Counted from the first letter of the stretch, positions 7,590-16,086 are shown. The stretch is DNA of 64,000 nt from Streptomyces sp. GSL17-111 (GCF_037911585.1 NZ_JBAJNS010000001.1:1487001-1551000); one strand, 5' to 3'. The notes: generated from the letters alone by a model not told the origin. Numbers and translations: made by a program.

Positions 7590-8903
7590 ATGCAGCGGAA
7601 TGACATGCCGTCAGGGCGGGGCGCGACGCGGTTCGATCCGAAGGGCGGACCGGGCACGCGGCTGCGGGAGCGGCTGCGGGAGCCTCCGCCGGGCCCGGCG
7701 CGTCCGGAGTTCTGGCGCAGCCCGGTGCGCGGGGTGCGGTTCACGTCGGCGCTGGGGGCGGTGCTGCTGGTCGGCGTTCCGGTGCTGTTCGTGACGGGGC
7801 TGCTGTCGTACGCGGCGTACAACCCCGACCTGCGGGGCAACGACACCACGCCGGACCGGGGGTGGCTCGGCTTCTACCTGTTCGCCTGGCCCACCGACCC
7901 GCACTGGCTGTACCGGCTCACGCAGGGCGTGCACGTCACCCTCGGCATCGTGCTGGTGCCGGTGCTGCTGGCCAAGCTGTGGTCGGTCGTGCCGCGCCTG
8001 TTCGTGTGGCCGCCGCTGCGGTCGGCGGCGCACGCGCTGGAGCGGCTGTCACTGCTGTTCCTGGTGGGCGGTGCGCTGTTCGTGTTCGCGACCGGGATCC
8101 TCAACGTGCAGTTGGAGTACATCTTCCCGGGCTCGTTCTATCCGCTGCACTTCTACGGCTCGTGGGTGTTCATCGCCGCGTTCGTCGTGCACATCGCCAC
8201 CCGTGTACCGGTCATGGTGCGGGCGCTGCGGGGGCGGCGGCACGTCGGGGACGAGGAGGGGCTGGCGGCACCGGCACCGGCAGCTCCGACGATCTCCCGA
8301 CGGGGCGCGCTGGGTCTCGTCGGGGCCGGTTCGCTGCTGCTGTTCGTGACGACGGCGGGGCAGAGCATCGGCGGCTCCCTGCGGGGGACGGCCCTGTTCG
8401 CGCCGCGCGGCCAGGACCCGGGGCCGGGGCCGAACGGCTTCCAGGTCAACAAGACGCCCGCCGCCGTCGGCATCCGGCCCGAGGAGCTCGGGGACGGCTG
8501 GCGGCTGGTGGTGCGGGCCGGTGGGCGGGAGCGGGTCTTCACGCGGGCGCAGCTCCTCGCGCTGCCGCAGGACGAGGCGGCGCTGCCCATCGCCTGTGTG
8601 GAGGGCTGGTCCACCGGTGACCAGCTCTGGAGCGGGGTGCGGCTCGCCCGGCTGGGCGCGCTGGTCGGCGGGGCCGGGAGGGACGAGGGCGTGTTCGTCG
8701 AATCGGTGCAGAGCCGTGGGGCGTTCCGCTCGGCGGCCCTGCGCGGCAACCAGGTCGGCGATCAGCGGTCCCTGCTCGCGCTGCGGGTCAACGGCGCCGA
8801 CCTCTCCCCCGACCACGGCTACCCGGCGCGGGTCATCGTCCCCGCGGCGCCGGGCGTGCACAACACCAAGTGGGTCACGCGGCTGACGTTCGGGGCGGTC
8901 TGA
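7590..8903 (+). CDS. molybdopterin-dependent oxidoreductase fused to a cytochrome b-like membrane domain
   Basis: 437 residues. The first about 215 residues form a cytochrome b561-like module with about four membrane segments and histidines in GVHVTLG, LHFYGSW and FVVHIATR, which would ligate heme. A further hydrophobic segment starts with a twin-arginine-like SRRGALGLVGAGSLLLF. The C-terminal domain (about 290-437) is of the sulfite-oxidase type, with the Mo-ligating cysteine in LPIACVEGWS. It probably moves electrons between the quinone pool and an external substrate. The downstream gene overlaps its stop (TGATG), so the two are coupled. Confidence 0.88.
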   Translation: MQRNDMPSGRGATRFDPKGGPGTRLRERLREPPPGPARPEFWRSPVRGVRFTSALGAVLLVGVPVLFVTGLLSYAAYNPDLRGNDTTPDRGWLGFYLFAWPTDPHWLYRLTQGVHVTLGIVLVPVLLAKLWSVVPRLFVWPPLRSAAHALERLSLLFLVGGALFVFATGILNVQLEYIFPGSFYPLHFYGSWVFIAAFVVHIATRVPVMVRALRGRRHVGDEEGLAAPAPAAPTISRRGALGLVGAGSLLLFVTTAGQSIGGSLRGTALFAPRGQDPGPGPNGFQVNKTPAAVGIRPEELGDGWRLVVRAGGRERVFTRAQLLALPQDEAALPIACVEGWSTGDQLWSGVRLARLGALVGGAGRDEGVFVESVQSRGAFRSAALRGNQVGDQRSLLALRVNGADLSPDHGYPARVIVPAAPGVHNTKWVTRLTFGAV

Positions 8904-9379
8904 TGCGGCGGCTGCGGCGCTGGTACGGCGCCTCCCCGCTGCACCTGCTGCTCCTGCTGGCCTCGCTGACGGTGACGCTGTACGCGGGTGTGCGGCTGCT
9001 GGACGGCGACACGGTCGGCGTCCTGGTGTGGTTCGTCGGCGCGGCCCTCCTCCATGACCTGGTGTTCCTGCCGGTGTACGCGGGCGTGGACCGTTTGGGC
9101 GGCGCGGCGCTGCGCAGTCCGCCCAGGCGGTGGGTCAACCACGTGCGGGTGCCGGTGTTCCTCTCCGGGCTCCTGCTGCTCATCTGGTACCCGCTGATCC
9201 TCGGCCGGGTCCCCCATTTCACGCCCTACACCGCCCTGCCGGACGACGTCTTCCTCGGCCGCTGGCTGCTGGTGACGGCCGCGCTCCTCGCCGCCTCGGC
9301 GCTCACGCTCCTGGTCCGCGCCTGGTGGCACGCCCTGTTCAGAACCGCGCCGGGCAGGACGGGGCGCGGGTGGTCATGA
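8903..9379 (+). CDS. four-helix membrane protein coupled to the molybdopterin oxidoreductase
   Basis: 158 residues starting at an ATG inside TGATG, overlapping the upstream stop by one base. Four hydrophobic stretches are visible: HLLLLLASLTVTLYAGV, VGVLVWFVGAALLHDLVFL, VPVFLSGLLLLIWYPLIL and LLVTAALLAASALTLLVRA. I know of no characterised function. The coupling suggests an accessory or anchoring partner of the oxidoreductase. Its stop abuts that of the converging terC gene (TCATGA), leaving no intergenic DNA. Confidence 0.75.
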   Translation: MRRLRRWYGASPLHLLLLLASLTVTLYAGVRLLDGDTVGVLVWFVGAALLHDLVFLPVYAGVDRLGGAALRSPPRRWVNHVRVPVFLSGLLLLIWYPLILGRVPHFTPYTALPDDVFLGRWLLVTAALLAASALTLLVRAWWHALFRTAPGRTGRGWS

Positions 9380-10408
9380 GGTGGGGCGTCCTTCCGGGTG
9401 GTGTTCGGCGCTGGGGTCGGCGGGGTCGGCGGGGTGGTGCGGGGCACCGGGGGTGTCCTCGGTGGTGGGCGGGCCGTCCCCGTCGCGGGTGGTGACGAGG
9501 GACCAGCCGATGGAGACCGCGATGGTGGCGATGATGACGCCGAGGGTGAGGGGGATCGGGAGCTTGCCCACCGGGGTCTCGGACAGGATCAGCTTGACGC
9601 CGGCGAAGACGAGGAGAACCGCCAGGCCGTAGTGCAGGTAACGGAAGCGGCGCAGGAGTCCGGCCAGGCAGAAGTAGAGGCTGCGCAGGCCGAGGACGGC
9701 GAACGCGTTGGCCGTCCACACCAGGAAGGTGTTGGTGGTGATGGCCAGGACGGCGGCGACGGAGTCGACCGCGAAGATCAGGTCGGTGGCCTCGATCGCG
9801 ACGAGCACCACGAACAGCAGGGTGGCGACGCGGCGTCCGTCGACGCGGATGAAGAAGCGGTCCCCGTGGAAGCGGGAGTCGGTCGGGACGACCTTCCGCA
9901 CCAGGCGGACGACCGGGTTGCGGTCGGGGTGGACCTCCTCGTCCTTCGAGAAGGCCATCTTCCAGCCGGTCCAGATCAGGAACGCGCCGAACAGGTAGGC
10001 GGTCCAGAAGAACACCTGGAGGAGTTCGGCGCCGACGAAGATGAACACCAGCCGGGCGGCGAGGGCTCCGATCACCCCCCAGAAGAGGACCTTGTGCTGG
10101 TAGGCCTCGGGGACGGCGAAGAACGAGAAGATCAGCGCGAAGACGAAGACGTTGTCGATGGACAGGGCCTTCTCGATCAGGTACCCGGCGTAGTAGGTGG
10201 AGGCCACCTCACCGTTCTGCCACGCCCACAGGACGAGGCCGAAGCCGAGGCCCGCCGCGATCCAGACGGCGCTCCAGATCGCGGCCTCCCGGAAACCGAT
10301 GACGTGGTTGTCGCGGTGGGCGAGCAGGTCGACGGCGAGCATCACGCCGATGCCGAGCGTGACGGCGGCCCACACCCACAGGGGGACCGGGAACGAGAGG
10401 TCGTTCAT
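9374..10408 (-). CDS. TerC family integral membrane protein
   Basis: 344 residues with about nine membrane helices. The family acidic motifs in membrane segments are present: SIDNVFVFALIFSFF and ATDLIFAVDSVAAVLAIT. TerC/Alx proteins export or balance manganese and are linked to tellurite resistance and membrane protein maturation. The start ATG at 10408 overlaps the upstream stop (ATGA). The His/Pro/Glu-rich tail after residue about 310 is poorly conserved. I saw no yybP-ykoY manganese riboswitch in the leader of the operon, but the leader has a strong CCCC-GAAA-GGGG hairpin. Confidence 0.93.
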   Translation of the reverse strand: MNDLSFPVPLWVWAAVTLGIGVMLAVDLLAHRDNHVIGFREAAIWSAVWIAAGLGFGLVLWAWQNGEVASTYYAGYLIEKALSIDNVFVFALIFSFFAVPEAYQHKVLFWGVIGALAARLVFIFVGAELLQVFFWTAYLFGAFLIWTGWKMAFSKDEEVHPDRNPVVRLVRKVVPTDSRFHGDRFFIRVDGRRVATLLFVVLVAIEATDLIFAVDSVAAVLAITTNTFLVWTANAFAVLGLRSLYFCLAGLLRRFRYLHYGLAVLLVFAGVKLILSETPVGKLPIPLTLGVIIATIAVSIGWSLVTTRDGDGPPTTEDTPGAPHHPADPADPSAEHHPEGRPTS

Positions 10409-10986
10409 CGTGAGGGGGTCCTCGGGGGGAGCACGGGTGAGTCGGCGCGGTACCGGGCGGCCCCGGCCGGGCCGCAGGGGCACGTCGGACGCTGGGACGA
10501 GGGGCCGACCGTCCGGGGCACGGCGCGGACGGTCGGCACGCCACGGGCGGCGGTGACCTCGATGAGCGTGTGCGCGTCGACGCCCCCCGGGTTGCCGCAG
10601 GACGCGTGCACGAGGGGCGCACGGTGCCGGGTGGCGAGGTCCAGCAGCCCGGTCGCCGCGCGCAGCCCGCGGTCCGGTCGTACGTCGGCCTCGGGCGGCC
10701 GGTAGACGGCCGGGATGTAGCCGATCCGCGCCCGGCCGACCGTCGGCAGGACCCGGCTCAGCACGGCGAGGGCGTCGAGGTCGGAGACCGGCCTCGGGGG
10801 CTCGGGCGGCAGGACGGAGATGAGCAGGAGCGGCACGCCCCGGGCGGTCGCCGCGCGCGCGGCGAGTTCTGCCACCCGCACGTCGTCGGGGTGGTCGGTG
10901 AGGACGGCGGCGACCGGCCGGGGGAGGGAGGTGCGGCCGGGCGGCGGCGCGGGCGGCGCGGGGTGAGGTGCGAGGGAGAGGCTCAC
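10405..10986 (-). CDS. universal-stress-like protein encoded upstream of TerC
   Basis: 193 residues from a GTG. The sequence shows an alternating alpha/beta pattern (PVAAVLTDHPDDVRVAELAARAATARGVPLLLISVLPP ... HRAPLVHASCGN) like a single Usp/HUP domain, with a Pro-rich N-terminus and a Cys-containing tail (RPTCPCGP). The nucleotide-binding G-2x-G-9x-G motif of Usp is not clear. It overlaps terC by 4 nt, so it is likely to act in the same metal or stress response. Function is inferred from context only. Confidence 0.6.
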   Translation of the reverse strand: MSLSLAPHPAPPAPPPGRTSLPRPVAAVLTDHPDDVRVAELAARAATARGVPLLLISVLPPEPPRPVSDLDALAVLSRVLPTVGRARIGYIPAVYRPPEADVRPDRGLRAATGLLDLATRHRAPLVHASCGNPGGVDAHTLIEVTAARGVPTVRAVPRTVGPSSQRPTCPCGPAGAARYRADSPVLPPRTPSR

Positions 10987-11112
10987 GGGTGGGGCCCCTT
11001 TCGGGGAGGCGGTGCGACACCTCCAGCGTCACCCGAACAGTTTTGCGCGTCAAGATTCACGCGAAATATTTTTCGCTAATAAAACTTCGTCCACAGCGCG
11101 TAGCCTGTGGCC
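10987..11112. promoter_or_regulatory. divergent regulatory region between Usp-like/terC and an HTH gene, with an AT-rich island
   Basis: The 126-bp gap contains an unusually AT-rich stretch (11060-11086, gcgaaatatttttcgctaat and flanks) with an imperfect inverted repeat gcgaaa/ttttcgc. A TAGCCT box at 11101-11106 stands 6 nt before the ATG of the rightward HTH gene. On the leftward transcript a cccc-gaaa-gggg hairpin lies just before the GTG and would include the ribosome site. Confidence 0.45.
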
Positions 11113-11439
11113 ATGAGTGTTCCCCCGACCCGCGGCGAGAGCTGGACCTTCCTGACCAATCACGCACGCGTCCTGGTGTGCCTGGCCCGCGACCCCGAGG
11201 CGCGGCTGCGGGACGTCGCGACCGGCATCGGCATCACCGAACGCTCCGTGCAGCTCATCGTGGCCGACCTGGAGAAGGCCGGGTACCTGACCCGGACCCG
11301 CGTGGGCCGCCGCAACCGCTACACCATCGACACCGGCCTCGCCCTGCGCCACCCCAACGAGGCCGACCACCCCGTCGGCGACCTGCTGAACACCTTCCTC
11401 CACCGCGAGGACGCGCCACAGGAAGAGACCCGCCGCTGA
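11113..11439 (+). CDS. small winged-helix transcriptional regulator (MarR/ArsR-like)
   Basis: 108 residues from the ATG at 11113. Nearly the whole protein is a winged helix: TFLTNHARVLVCLARDPEARLRDVATGIGITERSVQLIVADLEKAGYLTRTRVGRRNRYTI. No metal-binding cysteines are seen. The TAGCCT box ends 6 nt before the ATG, so its transcript is probably leaderless. It lies head to head with the Usp-terC operon and is a natural candidate to regulate it. Confidence 0.8.
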   Translation: MSVPPTRGESWTFLTNHARVLVCLARDPEARLRDVATGIGITERSVQLIVADLEKAGYLTRTRVGRRNRYTIDTGLALRHPNEADHPVGDLLNTFLHREDAPQEETRR

Positions 11440-11452
11440 CCACTGGATCTTT

Positions 11453-11517
11453 CTACAGTTTGTTGATTCGGGTGAACGCACTGTAGGTCACGCCCTGTCA
11501 CCGGGCCTAACGTGACC
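11453..11517 (+). promoter_or_regulatory. two inverted repeats over the promoter of the next regulator
   Basis: ctacagt (11453-11459) and actgtag (11480-11486) are exact complements. Directly after, ggtcacg (11486-11492) and cgtgacc (11511-11517) form a second 7-bp repeat. A TAACGT box at 11508-11513 stands 7 nt before the ATG at 11521, so the repeats flank the likely -35 and -10 region. They may be operators for the encoded regulator. Confidence 0.4.
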
Positions 11518-11520
11518 GGA

Positions 11521-12222
11521 ATGCACGCACGACCGCCCTTCGATGCCGCGGCGGCCCGCCGTCTGCGGGAGTCCCTCGGCATGACGCCGGCGCACGTCTC
11601 CTACGGCATGTGGGCCGCCTTCGGGCTCCGGACCGCCCCCGAGACGATCGCCGCCTGGGAGCTCCAGGAGGCCAGCCCGGACGAGACGGAGCTGGCCGCT
11701 CTCGCGGGCGCCCTGTGGTGCGCCCCCGGCGATCTGCTGGGCACTCCGCGCACTCTGCACGAGTACCGCCTGCTCAAGGGCGTCGCCCTGTCCGACGTCG
11801 CCCTCCGGATCGGGATGCCGGCGGCCCGGTACGCGGAGGTCGAACGGACGGGGAGGTGGACCGGCAGCGACCAGCAGGCCGCGACGCTCGCCGTCACCCT
11901 GGATCTCTCCCCGAGGACGCACATCGAGCTGATCGGCAAGGACGGCGCCCTGCGCGCGTACCTGCGCAGCGCCGCCGGGTCGCGCTGGCAGGCGTACGTG
12001 AAACCGGTGCACAAGCTGCTGCCGACCCTGGAGCGGTCCACGGTCGAACGCGTCCTGGAGCGGCTGAACGACGAGTTCCACAAGCGCAGCTTCTCCTCCC
12101 TGAGCTGGATCTCCACCGAGACGGAGACCGGCAGCAACTCCGTGGACGCCGGGCGGCAGTTCCTGGACGAGGTGACCGAGCACTTCTGGGCCCACCTGGC
12201 CGCGCTGCGGGGCAGCGGCTGA
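11521..12222 (+). CDS. helix-turn-helix (XRE-like) transcriptional regulator
   Basis: 233 residues. Two helix-turn-helix-like halves are visible: residues about 5-75 (AARRLRESLGMTPAHVSYGMWAAFG...TIAAWELQEASPDETELAALAGAL) and about 80-140 (LHEYRLLKGVALSDVALRIGMPAARYAEVERTGRW). The C-terminal about 90 residues are unassigned. I prefer the ATG at 11521 over a GTG at 11512, because the GTG lies inside the TAACGT -10 box and the ATG sits where a leaderless transcript would begin. No linked target gene is evident. Confidence 0.8.
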   Translation: MHARPPFDAAAARRLRESLGMTPAHVSYGMWAAFGLRTAPETIAAWELQEASPDETELAALAGALWCAPGDLLGTPRTLHEYRLLKGVALSDVALRIGMPAARYAEVERTGRWTGSDQQAATLAVTLDLSPRTHIELIGKDGALRAYLRSAAGSRWQAYVKPVHKLLPTLERSTVERVLERLNDEFHKRSFSSLSWISTETETGSNSVDAGRQFLDEVTEHFWAHLAALRGSG

Positions 12223-12325
12223 CGCGGGAACGACCGCCGGGCCGGGCGCGTTACCTTGAGAGAACGCAGGGCCCCGGAGGCGGCCGGTGCGGGCGCGCGG
12301 GGCCAGCCGTACCGAGGAGACCGCT

Positions 12326-13669
12326 ATGACGCCCTCCGTCACCACCGCCCTCCGCGCGCTGTGCGGGAGCCTGCTCGCCGCAGGGCTGCTCGCGGCGCCG
12401 GTCCCCGCCCTCGGCGCGGCCCCCGCCCAGGACGGGGTGAGCGCCGTGGCGGAGGAGCTGCGGCAGGACCCGGTCTACGTCCACCCCGAGGCCCGGTCGG
12501 AGCTGTCCTCCGGTGCGGAGGCCCGGCTGGAGGCCCGCATCGAGGACGCGGACAAGCCGGTCTTCGTCGCCGTCCTGCCCGCGACGGAGGAGTTCCCCCC
12601 GGACACCGTGCTGGCGGACCTGCGGGCGCTCACCGGCGTCACCGGCGTGTACGCCGTCCAGCTCGGCGACGGCTTCAGTGCCGGGGCCGACTCCCAGGTG
12701 ATGTCGCGCGACGCCGTGGCCAACCTGGAGGGCGCCGTCGAGCGGGAGCACGACGACGCCACCACCCAGCTGACCTCCTTCGTGGACGAGGCGCTGCCCC
12801 AGGCCGACGGCACCGCACCGGCCTCGTGGGACGAGGGCGGCACCGAGGGCTCGGGCGCGGCCGGGCTGGCGACCCTCGGCGGACTCCTTCTCGCGGGCGG
12901 CGTCGGCTTCTACGCCCTGCGCCGCCGCTCCCGCAGGCGCGAGGAGGAGCGGCGGCGCGCGGAGCTGGAGAAGCTGCGGGTCGTCGTCGACGAGGACATC
13001 ACCGCGTTCGGCGAGGAGCTCAACCGGCTCGACTTCCGGCCCGGCGAGCAGGGCGCGGACGACGCCATGCGCACCGACTACACCCGCGCCCTGGACGCCT
13101 ACGAGGCGGCGAAGGACGGCATGACCGTCGCGCGCGAGCCGCGCGACGTCCAGCCGGTCACGCAGCGGCTGGCCGAGGGCCGGTTCGCGCTCGCCACGCT
13201 CGACGCCCGGCGCACGGGGGCGCCGCTGCCGGAGGAGGAGCGCAAGCCGTGCTTCTTCGACCCCCGGCACGGGCCGTCCGTCACGGACGTGCGGTGGGCG
13301 CCGCCGGGCGGGACGACACGCTCGGTCCCGGCCTGCGCGGCGGACGCGGAACGCCTCGCCGAGGGCGAGGAGCCCGACTCCCGGATGGTGCAGACCGACC
13401 GCGGCCCCCAGCCCTACTGGAACGCCGGGCCGATGTACGGGCCCTGGGCGGGCGGCTACTTCGGCGGCGCCCTGCTGCCGGGGCTGCTCATGGGCACCAT
13501 GCTCGGCGGCATGATGGCGGGCCCCGGCGCCTACGCCTACGGCGGAGGGGCGGACGCGGCGGGCGGCGACGTCTCGGGCTCCGACTTCTCCCCCGGTGAC
13601 TTCGGGGGCGGCGGGTTCGGCGGGGACGTCGGCGGGTTCGGCGGCGGCGACTTCGGCGGAGGGTTCTGA
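12326..13669 (+). CDS. membrane-anchored exported protein with TPM-like ectodomain and glycine-rich tail
   Basis: 447 residues. It has a signal peptide (1-31, ending ALGAA), a TPM/YgcG-like extracellular domain (about 38-160, VYVHPEARSELSSGAEARLEARIE...VFVAVLP), one membrane helix (about 178-198) and a basic stop-transfer sequence RRRSRRREEERRR. A helical cytoplasmic part follows, then a Gly/Phe/Asp-rich end (GGDFGGGGFGGDVGGFGGGDFGGGF). A single Cys pair lies in the cytoplasmic part (KPCFFD, PACAAD). The TPM assignment is tentative. I chose the ATG at 12326 because of the gaggag upstream and the signal peptide. Confidence 0.65.
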   Translation: MTPSVTTALRALCGSLLAAGLLAAPVPALGAAPAQDGVSAVAEELRQDPVYVHPEARSELSSGAEARLEARIEDADKPVFVAVLPATEEFPPDTVLADLRALTGVTGVYAVQLGDGFSAGADSQVMSRDAVANLEGAVEREHDDATTQLTSFVDEALPQADGTAPASWDEGGTEGSGAAGLATLGGLLLAGGVGFYALRRRSRRREEERRRAELEKLRVVVDEDITAFGEELNRLDFRPGEQGADDAMRTDYTRALDAYEAAKDGMTVAREPRDVQPVTQRLAEGRFALATLDARRTGAPLPEEERKPCFFDPRHGPSVTDVRWAPPGGTTRSVPACAADAERLAEGEEPDSRMVQTDRGPQPYWNAGPMYGPWAGGYFGGALLPGLLMGTMLGGMMAGPGAYAYGGGADAAGGDVSGSDFSPGDFGGGGFGGDVGGFGGGDFGGGF

Positions 13670-13724
13670 CCGGCGCTGGCCGGGCGGCGTCCGGCTCGGG
13701 CGGCGTCCGCGCCAGAATGCGGGG

Positions 13725-15347
13725 ATGCGGAACCGGCCGAGCCTCGCCCAGCAGCTGTTCGTCCTCCAGCTCGCGGTGATCGTCGTGCTGGTCGGGGCGG
13801 GCGCGCTCCTGGTCGTGCTCGACGCGCGGGACGACAGCGAGGAGGACGCCGAGCGCAAGGTGACCACGCTGAGCCGGGGTGTGGCCGAGCTGCCGAGCGT
13901 GCGGGAGGCCTACGCCCGGCCGGCACCGCAGCGGACGCTCCAGCCGCTCGCGGAGTCGGTACGGGCGGCCACGGACACCGACTTCGTCGTCTTCATGGCC
14001 CCCGACCGCACGCGCTACTCGCACCCGGACCCGGGCCTCCTCGGCCGGCCGTTCATCGGGACGATCGCCCCGGCGCTGGAGGGCGGCGTCGTCACCGAGA
14101 CCTACCGGGGAACGCTCGGGCCCTCGGTACGGGCGGTGGTGCCGGTGCGGGACGCGGGCGGCGAGGTGCGGGGGCTGGTGTCCGTCGGCATCCTCCAGGG
14201 GCAGATCGGGGACGACGTACGGCGGCGGCTGGCGCCGATCGGCGCCGTGTCCGGTGGGGCACTGGTGATGGCGGGGGCCGGTTCGTGGAGCATCAGCCGA
14301 CGGCTGCGGCGGCAGACGTTCGGCCTCGGCGCACCGGAGATCGCCCGGCTGTACGAGCACCACGACGCCGTGCTGCGCACCGTCCGCGAGGGGCTGCTCA
14401 TCGTCGATCCGGGCGGGCGGCTGACGCTGGCCAACGACGAGGCGCGTCGGCTGCTGGGCCTGCCCGAGGGCGCGGAGGGGCGTCCCGTGGCCGGGCTGGG
14501 GCTGAGCGCGCCCCTGGGCGGGATCCTGACGTCGGGCACGCCCGTGCACGACGAGCTGTGCGTCGTCGGTGACCGGGTGGTGGTCGTGAACCAGGAGCGG
14601 TTCCAGAAGGACGGCCGGCCGCTGGGCGCCGTCACCACCCTGCGCGACCACACCGACCTGGAGGCGCTGGCCGGAGAGCTGGCGTCCGTGCGGGGCTTCG
14701 CCGAGGCGCTGCGGGCCCAGGCGCACGAGTCGTCCAACCGGCTGCACACCGTCGTGACGCTCGTGGAGCTGGGCCGCCCGGAGGAGGCCGTGGAGTTCGC
14801 GACGGTGGAGCTGGCCTCCGCGCAGCAGCTCACCGACCGGCTGACGGGGGCGGTGGAGGAACCGGCGCTGGCGGCGCTGCTGCTGGGGAAGGCCGCCCAG
14901 GCCGCCGAACGCGGTGTGGAGCTGGACGTGACGGACGACACCGCCGTGGAGCCCACCGGGATCGCCCCGCGCGACCTGGTCACCCTCGTGGGGAACCTGG
15001 TGGACAACGCCATCGAGGCCGCGCTCGCGGGCGTGCCCCCGCGCCGCGTGCGGGTCACCGCCCGCACGGAGGGCGACGGCGCCCTGCTGGTGCGCGTCGC
15101 CGACTCCGGGCGGGGTGTGGACGGCGCCCACCTGGACGCGATCTTCCGGCGGGGCTTCTCGACCAAGGCGACGCCCGACGGCAGCGGCGGCGGGCGCGCT
15201 GGGCAGGGCCGGGGCCTCGGGCTCGCACTGGTCAAACAGGTCATCAACCGGTATGACGGTGAGGTCGGCGTGCACAGCGGCGACGGCGCGGTCTTCACCG
15301 TGCGGCTGCGTACCGGCCCGGCGGGCCGGGGAACCGAGGCACCGTGA
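13725..15347 (+). CDS. sensor histidine kinase of the CitA/DcuS type
   Basis: 540 residues. An N-terminal membrane helix (about 12-32), an extracytoplasmic PASC-like sensor domain (about 40-175) and a second helix are followed by a cytoplasmic PAS domain (about 205-320). The kinase core shows the phosphoacceptor motif AQAHESSNRLHT, then N-box LVDNAIEAA and G-boxes DSGRGVD and GRGLGLALVKQ. Relatives sense citrate or C4-dicarboxylates. It overlaps the response regulator start by 4 nt. No citrate or dicarboxylate transporter gene is next to it in this window. Confidence 0.92.
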   Translation: MRNRPSLAQQLFVLQLAVIVVLVGAGALLVVLDARDDSEEDAERKVTTLSRGVAELPSVREAYARPAPQRTLQPLAESVRAATDTDFVVFMAPDRTRYSHPDPGLLGRPFIGTIAPALEGGVVTETYRGTLGPSVRAVVPVRDAGGEVRGLVSVGILQGQIGDDVRRRLAPIGAVSGGALVMAGAGSWSISRRLRRQTFGLGAPEIARLYEHHDAVLRTVREGLLIVDPGGRLTLANDEARRLLGLPEGAEGRPVAGLGLSAPLGGILTSGTPVHDELCVVGDRVVVVNQERFQKDGRPLGAVTTLRDHTDLEALAGELASVRGFAEALRAQAHESSNRLHTVVTLVELGRPEEAVEFATVELASAQQLTDRLTGAVEEPALAALLLGKAAQAAERGVELDVTDDTAVEPTGIAPRDLVTLVGNLVDNAIEAALAGVPPRRVRVTARTEGDGALLVRVADSGRGVDGAHLDAIFRRGFSTKATPDGSGGGRAGQGRGLGLALVKQVINRYDGEVGVHSGDGAVFTVRLRTGPAGRGTEAP

Positions 15348-16015
15348 TCAGAACCCTCGTCGTGGAGGACGACCCCCGCATCGCGGACGCGCACGTGCAG
15401 TTCGTGGAGCGCGTGCCGGGTTTCACCGCCGTCGGAGCGGTGCACCGGGGCGTCGAGGCCCTGGACCGCACCGCGCGCGAGCCGGTGGACCTCGTGCTGC
15501 TGGACTTCTACCTGCCGGACATGACGGGCCTCGCGGTGTGCCGGGCGCTGCGGGCCCGGGGCGACCTCACCGACGTCATCGCCGTCACCTCGGCGCGGGA
15601 CGTCGAGATCGTGCGGTCCGTCGTGGCGCACGGCGTCGTCCAGTACCTGCTGAAACCGTTCACCTTCGCGGCGCTGCGGGACAAGCTGGAGCGGTACGCC
15701 GAGTTCCGCGAGCGGCTGGTGGCCCACAGCGGGGCTCCGGCGCAGCAGGACGTGGACCGGGCCTTCGCGGCGCTGCGCGGCAGTGTCGGCGGGCCGCTGC
15801 CGAAGGGCATGAGCAACCGGACGCTGGAGGCGGTCGTCGACCACCTGCGGAACGCTGCGGAGGGGCTGTCGGCGAGCGCGGTGGGGGGCCTGACGGGGAC
15901 GTCCCGGGTGACGGCGCGGCGGTATCTGGAGCACCTGGCGGAGCAGGGGCTGGCGGACCGGGCCCAGCGCTACGGGGCGGGGCGGCCGGAGCACGTGTAC
16001 CACTGGCGCCGGTGA
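15344..16015 (+). CDS. response regulator of the CitB/DcuR type
   Basis: 223 residues starting at a GTG that overlaps the kinase stop. The receiver domain (1-120) has the acidic pair VVEDDPR, the phosphoacceptor Asp in LVLLDFYLPD, Thr/Ser in AVTSARD and the Lys in LLKPF. The C-terminal part contains a winged helix (SNRTLEAVVDHLRNAAEGLSASAVGGLTGTSRVTARRYLEHLAEQGL), as in CitB. It is the DNA-binding output of the adjacent kinase. Target genes are not apparent here. Confidence 0.93.
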   Translation: MIRTLVVEDDPRIADAHVQFVERVPGFTAVGAVHRGVEALDRTAREPVDLVLLDFYLPDMTGLAVCRALRARGDLTDVIAVTSARDVEIVRSVVAHGVVQYLLKPFTFAALRDKLERYAEFRERLVAHSGAPAQQDVDRAFAALRGSVGGPLPKGMSNRTLEAVVDHLRNAAEGLSASAVGGLTGTSRVTARRYLEHLAEQGLADRAQRYGAGRPEHVYHWRR

Positions 16016-16062
16016 GGCGCGGGGCCGGGCGCGGGCGCGGCGGCCGGGTGGCGGGGAAGGGG

Positions 16063-16086
16063 CTGCCCCACGCCGTTGGGGGGCAG
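16063..16086. terminator. hairpin between converging response regulator and pfkA
   Basis: ctgcccc (16063-16069) and ggggcag (16080-16086) form a 7-bp stem with a 10-nt loop, lying between the two converging genes. Confidence 0.5.

Noticed and set aside
9374..11053. A 559-codon reading of terC with a long N-terminal extension
   Set aside because: The extension overlaps the Usp-like gene in another frame and is Arg/Pro-rich noise. The ATG at 10408 with a 4-nt overlap gives the normal TerC length.
9374..11112. yybP-ykoY manganese riboswitch expected for TerC
   Set aside because: I looked for the conserved motif in the leader of the Usp-terC operon and did not find it; only a simple GNRA-type hairpin is present. 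A covariance-model search would settle this.
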